DNA of 64,000 bases from Penicillium oxalicum (GCF_001723175.1 NC_064651.1:744001-808000); one strand, 5' to 3'. Positions 11,201 to 22,443 are shown, counted from the stretch's first letter. The notes: generated by a model not told the origin, from the sequence alone. Program-made: numbers and translations.

Positions 11201-11760
11201 TAGACTTACGCCTTCTTGGTCACAGAGGGCTGTAGAGGGTCTTTGCTCCCGGCGGATCCCAGCTCCCTCGCTTTTCTCCGAATATCTTCCAGACCCAGTT
11301 GCAGGCTCGGAACATCTTCAAAATTGCTACCCTGCACGGCAGCGGACAGCGGTCGCTTTTTGCCCCGTTCGAGCAGACTGTTGAAGAAAGCAGGCTGTGT
11401 CGTCTGCGTCGCTGCCGGTCCGGAGGTTTGCGCGCTGGTGGCTTGTTGTTGCGGCTGACCGAGCAGGGAGGACTGAGCAGCTGGCTGCGCGAGGGTTTGA
11501 TTCTGACCAAACAAAGAGGATTGGGTCGTTGGCTGCGGTTGCGCCTGGCTCTGACCAAACAACGAGGATTGAGTCGCCGGCTGAGGTTGTGCCTGACTCT
11601 GACCAAACAACGAGCTTGTTTGAGTGTTTTGAGCCGGTGCAGCCGTCGTGGTTCCAAAGGCACTGGTCGCGTTGTTGGCGGTTCCGAAGAGGCTGGGTTT
11701 ATTTGTTGTTGATCCGAACCCCGATGCTCCTCCGAAGAGAGACCCTGTGTTGGCGGCCAT
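8205..11760 (-). CDS. NIC96: Nucleoporin Nic96 (Nup93 family) with N-terminal FG repeats
   Basis: Scaffold nucleoporin that anchors the Nsp1 channel complex to the inner ring of the nuclear pore. Exons 11760-11210, 11129-10484, 10415-9428, 9320-8596 and 8531-8205 total 3237 nt, giving 1078 residues with all junctions in frame. Residues 1-105 hold SLFG/GFG/AFG motifs, including three 16-residue repeats starting SSLFGQ. Residues about 115-260 hold helical linker segments that in the family bind other nucleoporins (FFNSLLERGKKRPL, QRFLRNIQQRGRQVMINESL). Residues about 270-1078 are the alpha-solenoid, with FPILGQFLEVE, NDDYCWILIFYLLRCGF, ILGGMFEQAVAYL and the C-terminal MVKYKLPPRVYEALARAG. It is longer than yeast Nic96 because of the N-terminal FG region. 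COX16 is divergent, about 490 bp away. Confidence 0.93.
11473..11616 (-). repeat. Three 48-nt tandem repeats encoding SLFG units in NIC96
   Basis: Residues 49-64, 65-80 and 81-96 repeat with a 16-residue period: SSLFGQSQAQPQPATQ, SSLFGQSQAQPQPTTQ and SSLFGQNQTLAQPAAQ. A degenerate SSLLGQ follows. The first two copies differ by one residue, suggesting recent expansion or slippage. Confidence 0.9.
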
Positions 11761-12250
11761 AGTCGATGCTCAGCTCAAAGGGGAGCTGTTGCAGCCAAGA
11801 AATGAAGGTATGAGCGGCCGAGAAATCTGAGAATGCTCCGTCCCTCGCGTTGATGAGTGGGAGGAAAAACCGAGATTGGTCACCCTCTCGAGGAAGCTCT
11901 GGAAGGCCCGAAACAAACAAATTGGGAGCTCAGAATTTTGCCGACAGTTACGGTCAAGCTCTCGCACCCCAATTCAAGGTCAATCGGGTCGTAGACGTAA
12001 ATGCGGTCTGCACGTTGCCAAAAGCTCTTGATGGCATGCGCTGCGCGGCCAAACACTTCACTACCGGTGTCCCGGGGAATCAATTCTCCGACCAGGTAAT
12101 CGTGACCGTTGCCGGCATTTCCACCCCATCTTTAAATGAGACTGCCATATCGAAATTTCTTGTCTATTTCGCCTGGCGCAACCGTACAAGTACTACACAG
12201 GAGCATTGAGGACACTACGCTGGCGCAGATCCACGACAATCACCCTCGAA
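11761..12250. promoter_or_regulatory. Divergent promoter region NIC96 / COX16
   Basis: 490 bp between the start codons of two genes transcribed away from each other, so both promoters must lie here. No TATA-like box is obvious. Short open frames inside look non-coding. Confidence 0.5.
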
Positions 12251-12804
12251 ATGCCTACTTTCCAGTCTAAAACGTTCCGTCGAGCGACGACCGCATCCTC
12301 ATCGCTGGGAGAGCGTCTGGGAGCCCTCTATCGAGCTCGCCTCACGCGGCACCCCTTTATGCTTTTTGGTCTTCCCTTTATTGCTGTGATTGTGGCCGGA
12401 TCCTTCGTTCTCACGCCCGCAGCTGCTCTTCGGTACGAACGATATGATCGCAAGGTCCAGCAATTGAGCAAAGAGGAGGCCTTTGAACTCGGTCTGAAGG
12501 GACCCGACGGTGAAGAAGGAATCAAACGGAATCCGCGTCGCCGAATTATTGGTGACGAGCGAGAGGAGTACTACGTGAGCTTTTCTTTTTTCTTTTTCGT
12601 TCTTTTTGCTTATTGTTTTCTCCCCTCTTCTCTTTGCTTCTTTTGACCTGGTGATCTTTCCGCGTCTTCCTTGTCTGGCCAAAGCGTGTCTACATGGAAA
12701 TAATCCGCTAACTCTCTCCTCAGAGACTGATGGCGAAGGATTTGGACAACTGGGAACAAAAGCGCGTGAAGCGATTCGAGGGTGAGCCGGATGGGCGACT
12801 GTGA
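12251..12804 (+). CDS. COX16: Cytochrome c oxidase assembly protein COX16
   Basis: Small mitochondrial inner-membrane protein needed to assemble cytochrome c oxidase. Exons 12251-12574 and 12724-12804 give 134 residues, the usual fungal size. A basic N-terminus (FQSKTFRRATTASSS) can act as a mitochondrial signal. One membrane helix follows in residues about 35-58 (HPFMLFGLPFIAVIVAGSFV). The hallmark RYERYDRKVQQLSKEEAFEL lies at about residues 64-83. The second exon adds RLMAKDLDNWEQKRVKRFEG. The intron (12575-12723) has a GTGAGC donor and an unusually T-rich 5' part. The upstream in-frame ATG at 12206 would add a 15-residue leader; 12251 is preferred on family length. Confidence 0.92.
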
Positions 12805-13110
12805 TCAGGCTGTGGCAATGTGTATTGCCAGATGACTTTCGCAAAACGTCCATCCGTGGCTGGCACCGAGGCTGTCCGCTCCTCTCACCTGTCTTCCCGC
12901 ATCTCCGGAGGCCGGTCTCTCTGTCGCCGCAGGATCAGCACCCTCTCTCCACCACAGACCGCCTCCTGTGGCCTGAAGGCGGACTCATGCGGCGTGCTGT
13001 CCAGACTGGGGTGAGGATCGCTTCCGCTTTTGAGCCCACGTCCAGCTCCCGTACCCTCCTGAGCGGTTGTGCTTCTTTTGGCCCCTCTTGCAATCCTCTG
13101 GGCGCTGAAC

Positions 13111-13126
13111 GGGGGGGGGGGGGGGG
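13111..13126. repeat. Poly-G run of 16
   Basis: An uninterrupted run of 16 G in non-coding DNA. Its length is likely variable and prone to sequencing error. Confidence 0.9.
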
Positions 13127-14456
13127 AGAAAGCTTCCCTTGCTACCCGGACCAATCCGATGCCGTATTCCCTGTAGCTGTGTGCGTAGAGACAGGACCGT
13201 CATTGCGGGACGTTTGGTATACCCGTCGACACGCTCCCACGGGAATGATGGAGCAGGCTGTCTCTTGTCCCACAAGTGACCGGAAATGGGTCATGCCATG
13301 TTTTGTACAGTAGTGATTGACAGGCCTGTTTCACATGTTCCCCACTGTATCTTAAAAGAAGGATGAGAGCAATAGACGGCCATGTGGACATGGGGGGAAG
13401 GGCTCTTCCATTCATTCCGCATTAGCAGTTCGTGGTGGCTGGCACGGGTGGTCATCGATAGAACGGCAATAATGAGATCATGTGGAGCGATGGCATTGGG
13501 ATGGTCGAGTCGACGGTTGGGGGTGGAGCCCTGCAACCCCGTTTGAGTGCTTTTTTTTTTGAGTTCCATCTTCTTGACCTTTAACTCCCACCAGGGTGCT
13601 CAGCACGAACCCCATTCTGCGGCCGATCAGGAAGGCAAATGGCGACAAAGACGATGGGATACCCATCCCGTCGGGACGCCCCTCAAACTCTGTCTCACCA
13701 TCTGACGATGACACTCCCTATTACTCCTCTGGGCAACTGGCGGTCCCTCTACGTCTTTTGGTCTAGAGGGTTCCACGGGCAGTGCAATGACTCGGGGGCT
13801 TTTAACGGCCGTGTCCGGATCTGGCTGTATCCCGTCCATGGAGAGTTACCATAGCCAGAGACACACGCAAAGAAGAAAGAGAGAGAGAGACAGTCGCTGG
13901 GCTGATCTGAGACGTGGGGTCGACCAGTGAGTGACAACGTCGTTCAGTCGATCCTTTATCGGTATTTGATTCAATCTCGAATATTGGATATTAGTCATGT
14001 AGATAATCACTAAGCAAAAACACAAAAAAGACAACTCACCCCATCCTCCTCTTGCATGTATCCCAACCTAGCACCAATCACGAAGAGGCATCATACTGTA
14101 CCCTGTCGATGACTACCTAGTCGATTGAGAGAGTGGCACGACAAGAGAGAAGAACTCAAAGTGGATAGTAGTGAAACACAGAGCGCTAGTACTCAGTCTC
14201 ACTCATCCCGTACCTCCAGAGAACATCAGATCCTCATTGCCCTACGGTGTATGATCAACAGTCGGTTGCAGATCCGCAGACGATTCCACTGACCACTGCT
14301 CCATAATTGTCTGAATGGATTGAAATGGACGGTGTGACCGATCACCGTACAGCTCTCTACAAGCGGTACGGCATCTTCCAAGCCTGCAACGTCTCGACTC
14401 GATGTACGGTCAGTCCGACATGCGAACTCCCCTCTGATGATCGGACAAGCGTACCG

Positions 14457-14477
14457 CGTACAGCGTACAGCGTACAG
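14457..14477. repeat. Three tandem copies of CGTACAG
   Basis: Three perfect copies of a 7-bp unit lie end to end about 970 bp upstream of the phosphatase start codon. Function unknown. Confidence 0.85.
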
Positions 14478-14742
14478 CATACCGAGTGAACAGACGGGCA
14501 GGCCACGGTCTAGGCCGAGCCGAGGGTTGAATGCCCCCCTTCGCACAGCTCTCCCCACAATAACGTCATCGGCCCTCCCATCCTTTTCTCGTCGGGCTGG
14601 CGTTCTCGTGTTCTGTCCATCGGTGCCTTTTTTTTTTACTCATTCTGATTTCTTCTGGAAAAGCCACCTTCCCCCAGTTGGCCCAACCACACTCCCCCTC
14701 TTCTCGCGTGTTCTTCCACCCCTCTTCATCTGCCACGAACAG

Positions 14743-14757
14743 AAAAAAAAAAAAAAA
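14743..14757. repeat. Poly-A run of 15 followed by A-rich tract
   Basis: Fifteen A followed by GAAAAGAAAAG-type repeats, in non-coding DNA. Confidence 0.85.
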
Positions 14758-15447
14758 GAAAAGAAAAGAAAACGCAAAAGTAAAAAGGACAGATCAGAAG
14801 CAATTCCCCTCCAAAAAAATATTACACTCATCAACTCCCACAAGCGCTGATTCTTAATAATCATGTGGACTGACTAAACCCCATCGCTCGGTGCGGATGG
14901 CGCTGCCTTCTCTGATGCACCGACACTGTCCGTCATTGGCTTGACCCAATCGCCTACTCACACCACCACAACAGCAACCAGCCTCGGTGGGCTGGACCCG
15001 TCCACTTTTTTTTTCGCCTCTGCCCCCTTTTAAGCATTTCGGTTTTTCACTGTAAAAGTACATTCTTCTCTTGTGACGCCATACGTCAGTCGCGTCGAGG
15101 CTCTGCTGTAGACGTGTGGTGCCTCGTCGTTGCTCCTCAGTCGTCAGTCTTGCAATCCTCCAGACTCCAGATCGCTCTCGAGTCAAATCTCCGCCGGCCC
15201 AGAGCAGCCCTTCTCAGACGCTGAAGGCATCTCATCTGTTTGATCTTTTTTTTGTTTTCATCATCCTTGAACACTACTGTGACTATATCCAGTGGTGAGC
15301 AGATGAGCCTCGTGGAACCACTCTTAGGCAACTATCCTCGTCTTTTTCTTCTTTCACCAACCTCCCTTTGACCAAGGTACGAGGGGTATTGCAGAAGACT
15401 CTCCGAACGCGTCAACCTGCACACGAAGAGCAGATTCGAGTGTCATC

Positions 15448-18220
15448 ATGACCGGTCCCGGACAGACACCCCCATCACCATGGGTGCAAAATGCACCGGG
15501 TCGAAGCAGCCAGGGCTTTCACTCGGGTCATTCAGGCTTGTCGCCTTCGCAGACGAGTGTCCAGTCAACGTCGGACCGATCCAGCCCTAATTACTTTGGG
15601 ATCACCGTAGAACGCCCCAACAACTATCCAGGGTCCAATCCGGGATCCCAGGGCCAAAAGAGCTGGGCTTCATTCTTCTCATCACATGTAAGCCCCAAGA
15701 TGCAACTATCCTCACCCGAGTCAGCATCTACAGGGTTGTCAACCCTCTTGAGAGCCGAGCCGGAAGGGGAGAAGAGCCGGCGCGGGTCCACACTACAGAC
15801 CTACACGACGAATGAAGATGCACAGGGCAACCGAACCTGGTCACGCGGTCCTCCTTCTCTGGCCGGGGGTGGCCAACCGTTCATGCAGATGCAGGGACCG
15901 GCAAGTCAATATAGCATCAAACCAAGACAAAGTTCGATTGCGGCATTGCAAGGTGAGTGGACTGGTCCCTTGAAACCCGTGGCCCCACCGCGGCTCGGCG
16001 TCCAGACTAACAGGAATCAGACGAAGCCGCGGCCATCTCTTCGCGGTGGGTTCAGCCTGAGCGCTGTGCAGAGATCATCAAATCCAAGAATCACAAGGTC
16101 TTGCTTCTCGATGTGCGCCCGTATGCACACTTTTCCCAGTCCAGCATCGCCGGCTCGCTCAATCTCTGCATTCCGACAACCCTTCTCAAGCGACGTTCCT
16201 TTGACACGCAAAAACTCGAGAATACCTTTACCAACGAAGAAGAGAAGCGCCGATTTGCCAAATGGCGTGATTGCGATACAATCATCGTGTACGACGCCGC
16301 CACGGCCGACGTCAAGGACGCGGTCCCCTTGATGCACGTGATCAGCAAGTTCCAGGCCGAGAACTGGGATGGCGAGGGCCTGATCCTGCAGGGAGGGTTC
16401 ACAGCCTTGTCAACGCGCTGCCCACAGCTCGTGCATCGACCACAAACGCCAATGGCTGGACCATCTCCGAGGAAAAAGCAGCGCTCTCCGATGAGCATCA
16501 ACCTGCAATCCATCGCTCCGGTGGTTGGAGGTTGTGCCTTGCCCAACTCCTCGTCCGCGGCGAATCCATTCTTCGGGAATATTCGGCAAAATATGGATTT
16601 GATGGGAGGTGTGGGACAGATCCCCCTCAAGCTGCCCGACGGGATGACGGACCTGCAGCGACAGAAATTACCCCTGTGGTTACGCGAGGCCTCCGATGCG
16701 CAGAACCGGGGTCAGGCCGTGTCGGAGAAGTTCCTGGACCTGGAAAAGAAGGAATTGGAACGGATGAAGCAAGCGTTGACCTATGAGGGCAATTCAGCCT
16801 CCGGTGGGGAGGAGACGAAAAAATACCGGGTGGCAGGAATCGAACAAGGCACGAAGAACCGTTACAACGACATCTATCCTTTTGATCACTCCCGCGTCCG
16901 TCTCGAGGGCGTGCCTACCGGTGGCTGTGACTACGTGAACGCCAACCATATCCAGGCCGAGCTGAGCAATCGACGATATATTGCCACGCAGGCACCGGTG
17001 CCCGACACTTTCAATGTGAGTAATCGAGCCTTGTGGTGAACGCTTTTTTGATTGAAGAAAACAAAAATAAGAAATTTTGTTGGGTTGGTGGAGTTCTCGT
17101 TCGCTCACATGAGTATCATATAGGACTTTTGGCGCGTGGTTTGGGAACAAGATATTCGATTGCTCGTCTCGTTGACCGCCGAAGTCGAGCGAGGCCAGGT
17201 CAAGTGCCATCCGTACTGGAAGTCCGGCGATTATGGACCTTTTAAAGTCAAGACCTATTCGGAGCGGTTCATCCACATCAATGCCAAGGAAGATACGATC
17301 GATCCCCTGTTAAAAGTGCCTCCGGGCTCCAGCGAGCTCCCGAAGTCAATGGACGAGTCGAACGAGAATCCCATCATCATTGTTCGACACTTCAGTCTCT
17401 ACCATACCTCATTTCCGTTCCAACCCCTCCGCGACATCACCCAAATTCAATACCCTTACTGGCCGGACTTTGGCACCACCTCGCAGCCATCCCATCTGCT
17501 CAATTTGATCGAGCAGTGCAACAAGGTGATTCGTGCTACCAGCCTGTCCCGATTCGGTCAAAATGAGGCTGAGCCCGAAGGTCAACGGCCGATTCTGGTT
17601 CATTGCAGCGCAGGCTGTGGCCGGACGGGTACCTTTTGCACCGTCGACAGTGTCCTGGATATCATGAAGCGACAGCGACAGAACAGGCCGCCCACTCTCA
17701 CCGCATCACCATCTGCAGACGCTCTGACCGACCCGACTTTGGATTTGATCGTCAAAACCGTTGCGGATTTCCGCACCCAACGGCCCAGTATGGTCCAAAA
17801 CCTCAGTCAGTTTGTGCTCTGCTACGAAAGCGTGCTCGAATGGCTCGTGGCCAACTCCCCGACCGCGAAAAGTGAAGTTTCCCCTGTGATCCGCCATGAG
17901 AAACCCAACAAACCCCCCTCCCCTCCCCCATTCCCATCTCTCCCCTCCCTGCTCTCTTCCTCCCGTGTGTTTCCTCCCCTCTCCCAGTCTTTCCTCTCTC
18001 CCGAACTCCCCAACTTGACGACCAGCGACAGCGGATACCCAATTATCACGAATTCTCATGCTCGCCTCACTTCTCATCACCTCCTTATTCCTTCTTCTCT
18101 TCCTCTTCTCTTCTTGTTTACTCGCATTCAGGGGGCGTTTTATCTCATTATGGGTCGGGCAATGAGCTGAAATTACGCATCAAGGCAATGGAATTAACAT
18201 CGATTGTTGTTCATTTGTGA
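15448..18220 (+). CDS. Protein tyrosine phosphatase with N-terminal rhodanese-like domain (Pyp1/Pyp2 type)
   Basis: Dual-architecture phosphatase of the kind that in fission yeast (Pyp1/Pyp2) dephosphorylates the stress MAP kinase; the substrate here is inferred. Preferred exons: 15448-15952, 16021-17015, 17124-17871 and 18132-18220, giving 778 residues. Residues about 1-170 are Ser/Pro-rich. A rhodanese-like domain follows (about 174-300: RWVQPERCAEII, VLLLDVRPYAHFSQSSIAGSLNL). It ends in LILQGGFTAL where a catalytic rhodanese would have Cys, so it is probably a docking module. The phosphatase domain (about 440-750) has KNRYNDIYPFDHSRV, DYVNANHI, the WPD loop at Trp613-Asp615 and the signature HCSAGCGRTG with Cys661 and Arg667. 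The last intron is long (260 nt) and pyrimidine-rich. Splicing it yields an ending with GNELKLRIKAMEL; leaving it in gives an open low-complexity tail to 18170 instead. Confidence 0.85.
17872..18131 (+). other. Inferred 260-nt pyrimidine-rich intron, open if retained
   Basis: The donor GTGAAG at 17872 and acceptor TTCAG ending at 18131 follow a strong CT-rich tract. Splicing leaves one base A that joins GG, keeping the frame into an exon ending at 18220. If unspliced, the upstream frame has no stop for 100 codons and ends at 18170 with a Pro/Ser/Leu-rich tail. Confidence 0.6.
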
Positions 18221-18985
18221 TCACGAGATTGTTGATGCTGTTTGAATTGTGGCGTAGTAGTGAAGACTAGAAAGATGGCCCGGATACATACTCTGTGACT
18301 AAGCTAGACAGCTACATTGGGAAGCTCTGAACTCAAGGTAAACTAGTCCCACGGCCCCGTTCTGGTAGCATATCAGGCCTCGACCTGGCTGTTCACGTCA
18401 CATTGGTGAGACCAGGCGTCGACCCCGCTGGGAAAGTTCCTATCATTGGGACGTGATTCTTGGGTGTTACGGACTCATTTACCACTGTGAACGTTTGGAT
18501 ATGCAGACATGCAAGGTGGACTCAGTGGGCGTGTTCCCGCTCCCGGAGCCGCAGTGGCTCTTCCAGCGCACAACTCACATGACTTGACCTGTGCCTGAAA
18601 TGTTTAAGATCCACCCGTCGGATGATCCGATTTGGGAGAGTTGCTGCCTCTGTTGCGGTGGGATTTCTATGGAAGGTTCTTATGGGGTTAGCGTCCTTTT
18701 CGACCCTTCAGTTGAGAGAGTTTGTGTCAGGGCCGCCAGGCAACAAGGTGGCTCGTGCGGTCAACTGGGACCTGTGGACCGTGCCGTGCAGTCTATATAA
18801 GTCTACTTCTACGGCCGTTTGATAGGAAAGAGAGGTGAGAACTTCTTTCCTTCACACTATCACATTGCAACCTCCACAGATTTGGAGGCCGTGGTCAGAG
18901 TTATTCTACATTCACTTTGCTCATTGATAAGATCACACGTGTCTCTCTCTCCCCAATCACCTGATCTTTCTTTCTCAATCGTACA
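18221..18985. other. Intergenic, upstream of F-box gene
   Basis: No gene recognised. The distal part is the 3' flank of the phosphatase gene; the proximal part carries a TATA-like box and a pyrimidine-rich leader before the next gene. Confidence 0.5.
18794..18800 (+). promoter_or_regulatory. TATA-like box upstream of F-box gene
   Basis: TATATAA lies 192 bp before the start codon at 18986. The distance allows a leader of roughly 150 nt. This is motif evidence only. Confidence 0.35.
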
Positions 18986-20997
18986 TTGAATGATATCTCC
19001 TCACTTTCTGGGTCACTTCAATTTCCCACCCCAAAAAGTGAAAGGAAGATGTTGCTTCGTCTTCCCACCGAGCTCATCCAGCTCATTCTCCGGAGCTGCG
19101 ATGCACGAACGTACCTGAACCTCGCGTATTGCTCGCGCGATCTTTTTGAGATGGCCACCACCAGTCGAGAACTGGTGATGCACCAACTTCAACAGGTCCC
19201 TGGTCGCCCCGATGATGAGGAGCTGACCCAGCTCTCTACCCCCAAGCTGGCACAGATCCTCAGAGCTATCGCACATGAGCAGCTCTTTGGAGCCGAGCAC
19301 TTTGCGAATCGAAAGCTCATCGGGTTTGGAAACAAACGGCTGAAGCCACAGGCTTGCTGTTTGAAAATTCCGTCCATGCACAACACGGCCTTACTGGTCT
19401 TTTACGACGATGAGGCTGTCTACCTGGCGAACGTGACCAAGGGAAACGTTCACATTACTCGACGGCTGGAGTTCCTTGCCCAACGACACGGCACGATTGA
19501 TGTGCTGTACACTGTCGTCAACGCCAGTGGTGTCTGGGTGTTGCATCGCTTCAAGCCTTTCGTGGACCACAGTGTGGACACGATGCACCCTTTTGTCGAG
19601 CAGGCGATCAAGGCTTATCCTGAGGGCCGTGTCCATCTGGCTTTCTACCCGCTCAAAGAGGATTCCAATACCGTGAGTTTGTACGACTTCCCGGATGAGA
19701 GCGAGTACGATCCTATCGCTCTGGCGGCATACGGAGACGAGAAATTCGCCATCTCGTGGCAGCATCGACAAAGGACGGGGGATCACCATGTCATCCTTTA
19801 TTTCTCCGAAGTTTTTGACGGAGATCATGATGAAGACGAGGATACTGAAATGACCGATGACGGCGATGACGAGGTGGACCATGGAGATATGGATTGCGGT
19901 GTCAGTAGCGTGAGCAGTGTCAGTGGGGATGGACAACCCCCTCAATTCCGGCCGGACGACGACATCGACGAGACATCGACGGAAATATCCGAGACGAGGC
20001 CGAACATCATTCGTATGTGGACGTTCTGTTCTTTTCCCTTCCCCTTCTTTTTCTATTCTTTACATTATTAAGGGATGTGGCTGGTGGAAAGCACACATTC
20101 ACACAGACAATGAGGGCAAAAGAAGGTTTGCTCTCGCTAACAGATCCCATGCAAACAGGTTCTTTTCACCAAGCCTACACTCTCACTTATGTCGACCCTG
20201 GCCAGTCCAGCCACCGGTCTTTGCTCTCCTATGGACCCAGTACACAACTCACCTTTAATGACTACGGGACCCAACTCCTCCAGTTTTCCCGGGGAAGCAC
20301 GTTGTTCAGATTTTTTCAAAAGGTGCACAACATCTCGACCACCCTCCAACCGCTGGGCGCCCACGCCAACTCCTGCGTGGCGATGTATTCGCCCAACCTC
20401 GCCCTGTCCTTTGTCATCGACATTCCCTTCTACGCAATCCACCGGACTGGACCCGAGACTAACATTCCCGGAACATGTCACTGGCAATACCTTGCCGTGG
20501 GGATCGCCACACACCGTGTCGAGCAATGGACCGTCGCATGTCTTCTCACGTCAGAGTCCAATCCACAAGACTGGCACTGCTCTCACGAAATGAATGTCCA
20601 ACGAGGCCGACGCTTCAACGATTGGGCTGTCGTCGCCCAACTCGGTGGATTCCGTGAAGCAGACACCACGCATGGGTCATTGATCGTGGCCTCGCCAAAT
20701 AGCACGCGCGTGGCCATGGCTAGTTGGAAGACCATCACTGTCTGGGCTCTGGAGCCGCGTGTCTTGGTTGACCGGGAGAGCGGCTACTATCCCGCATCGT
20801 GGACGAATGCGGCCAGGTTGACGGAATTGCAACCTGCCTCGATCGACGTGGATGCGGTGTGTCTGCAATTGAAGTTTACCGAGAATGAGAATGAGCTCGT
20901 CGCAGTGACCGATCGAGGACTGATGTTCTTGGATCTTCGACCATCTGGGCAGGGCACATTGATCGTTGAGCAGCGGGATGTGTCGAGAGAGAGCTGA
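18986..20997 (+). CDS. F-box protein
   Basis: Probable substrate adaptor of an SCF ubiquitin ligase; substrate unknown. Exons 18986-20012 and 20159-20997 join in frame (NIIR/SFHQAYTL) to 621 residues. The F-box is at about residues 22-60 (MLLRLPTELIQLILRSCDARTYLNLAYCSRDLFEMA). Downstream there is no obvious named domain. Beta-rich segments such as CVAMYSPNLALSFVIDIPF, GSLIVASPNSTRVAMASWK and LVAVTDRGLMFLDLRPSG suggest a divergent propeller-like substrate region (inference). A very acidic loop of about 60 residues with EDEDTEMTDDGDDE precedes the intron. The first ATG is used; an internal ATG at 19049 lies right before the F-box and is a reasonable alternative. Confidence 0.75.
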
Positions 20998-21589
20998 GCA
21001 GCTCCCTCTGGATCGTTCTCAGCATGGAAGAATTACGAACGTACCATCATGACTCCTTTTGAAAGGAGGGAGGGGGGGGGGGGGAGCCTCCATCGTTTTT
21101 GCATCTTTTGTTTGTTTTCTTTTTGGGATTTGCAAACCCTTCAATTGCCATCCAGAACGGCCATGTGCATTGCCATGAATGACTTTTTTTCTTGTTTCTG
21201 TGGTCTGTTTATCCACAGTTGGGCCAGTCCCCGCACGATGCCTGGCTGCCTTTCTGTTATTGTGCGGGAATCCGTTTCTCCATGATCTTTGCATTCTGTG
21301 GGGGTTTCTCGATTACGGTTACTTCAAACACCTACCTACCTGTTCCATAGTGGAACTCTACGGCTTTCTTACACAGAAGATCCCCTCGGCGTTGAAACTT
21401 GATACCCCCTAGATCTCCACCATTGCCTTCCATTCTCTGGATAGCGACTGAAACACATCTTATTTCTACATCTTCTGATCTTCTGCTTTTGATTACCATA
21501 AGCCTCAAGGGTCTTGATAATGGATTATAGAGAAACAACTGATCACATATATACACATTCCTCGTTCCGGAAGACCAAGGGCCGCCTTT
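20998..21589. other. Intergenic, convergent 3' ends
   Basis: Between the F-box gene (plus) and EMC10 (minus). Contains a 13-G run at 21072-21084 and T-rich stretches. No gene recognised. Confidence 0.5.
21072..21084. repeat. Poly-G run of 13
   Basis: Thirteen G in the 3' flank of the F-box gene. Confidence 0.9.
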
Positions 21590-22443
21590 TTACTCTCCAC
21601 CACCACCGCCACCGCCAGACATGGACAAGAACATGACAACCAAGGGAATCCACCAGTACCTAGAAGTAAAGAGTCGACCCGTTAGCCCTTTTATCTCTCT
21701 CTCTCTCTCTCCATAAAAAAAAAGAAGAAGAATCAAGAACGCAGAGTAAAACAATGCATATTGCACACTTACTTTTGCATCAACGTCTTCTCCGGAACGT
21801 CCTCGGGATTCTGTCCATCCGGCCGCACGACCACCGGCCGATTCAAATGCGGTTGCACTCCATCCTCACTCTTGACCAATTCCACTTGCAAGGGAACAAC
21901 ATCCCCGGTCCGATCCACCTCTTCACTTCCCATTTCACCTTTCGCCTTTGATTTCACCTGGGACGCCGAGCGCGAAATCGTCTCCCCCGCCGCCAGCGAA
22001 ACATGATACACCTCGTTATCCGGACCAAGATGCAAACGCACCGTGGGCGGATGAGCCGTCCCGTCCGGCTCCCGAGACGATCCCGCAACCGAGGCCATCG
22101 AGACCAGACTACCGGTCCATTGCTTGGGATTTGTCGCAGTCTTGGTGAAAATGCCTAGACGGACGAGCTGGTCATTGTCTAGTCGCTCCCCATTCCCCTC
22201 ACGCTCCCGCTGGTCATTCCGCGCGGCTGTCGGGGGCGTATAGGCGAGGACATGCGCTTTGGCGTCGGGATTGATGGGGTCATAGGCGATGCGAGCGAGG
22301 GTGGATGGTTGGGAGGCGCCGAGGGGCCAGTAGAGGATTTCGGTGGTGGTGGTTGTCGCGCCGGTGTTGCCCGTTGTGGTGGAGGCTCCGATGGTAGGGA
22401 AGAGGGAGGGAAGAGTTCCCAGGAGGAAGGGGAGGAAACGCAT
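21590..22443 (-). CDS. EMC10: ER membrane protein complex subunit 10 (EMC10-like)
   Basis: Probable lumenal/anchored subunit of the ER membrane complex, which inserts and folds membrane proteins. Exons 22443-21773 and 21659-21590 give 246 residues. The signal peptide is MRFLPFLLGTLPSLFPTIGA. The lumenal part is beta-rich: ILYWPLGASQPSTLARIAYD, LVRLGIFTKT, WTGSLVSMAS, TVRLHLGPDNEVYHVSLA and VVPLQVELVKSEDGVQPHLN. The small second exon supplies KYWWIPLVVMFLSM and a glycine-rich end, forming a C-terminal membrane helix. The AA/GTAAGTG donor leaves two bases that pair with G of the second exon. The intron contains a (TC)n microsatellite. Identification rests on the layout and on EMC10-like ends (PEKTLMQKYWW); no search was possible. 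Confidence 0.75.
21693..21711. repeat. (TC)n microsatellite in EMC10 intron
   Basis: About nine TC units lie within the intron. On the gene strand they are purine-rich, so they do not form its polypyrimidine tract. Confidence 0.85.

Larger units (their letters stand above)
12805..15447. other. 2.6 kb intergenic region with homopolymers and short repeats
   Basis: No gene is recognised between COX16 and the phosphatase gene. It holds a 16-G run (13111-13126), a T run near 13551, three perfect CGTACAG copies (14457-14477), a 15-A run (14743-14757) and pyrimidine-rich stretches near 15000 and 15250. The part next to 15448 probably includes the phosphatase promoter and a long 5' leader. Short frames here have atypical composition and no family signature. 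Confidence 0.5.

Noticed and set aside
11299..11712. Open frames on both strands overlapping the FG-repeat exon
   Set aside because: They arise from the repetitive Gln/Pro/SLFG coding of NIC96.
12885..13313. Overlapping frames around the poly-G run
   Set aside because: They run through a homopolymer and have atypical composition; no homology recognised.
17872..18170. Low-complexity C-terminal tail of the phosphatase as the main protein end
   Set aside because: A well-formed acceptor and a more protein-like downstream exon favour splicing; kept only as an alternative.
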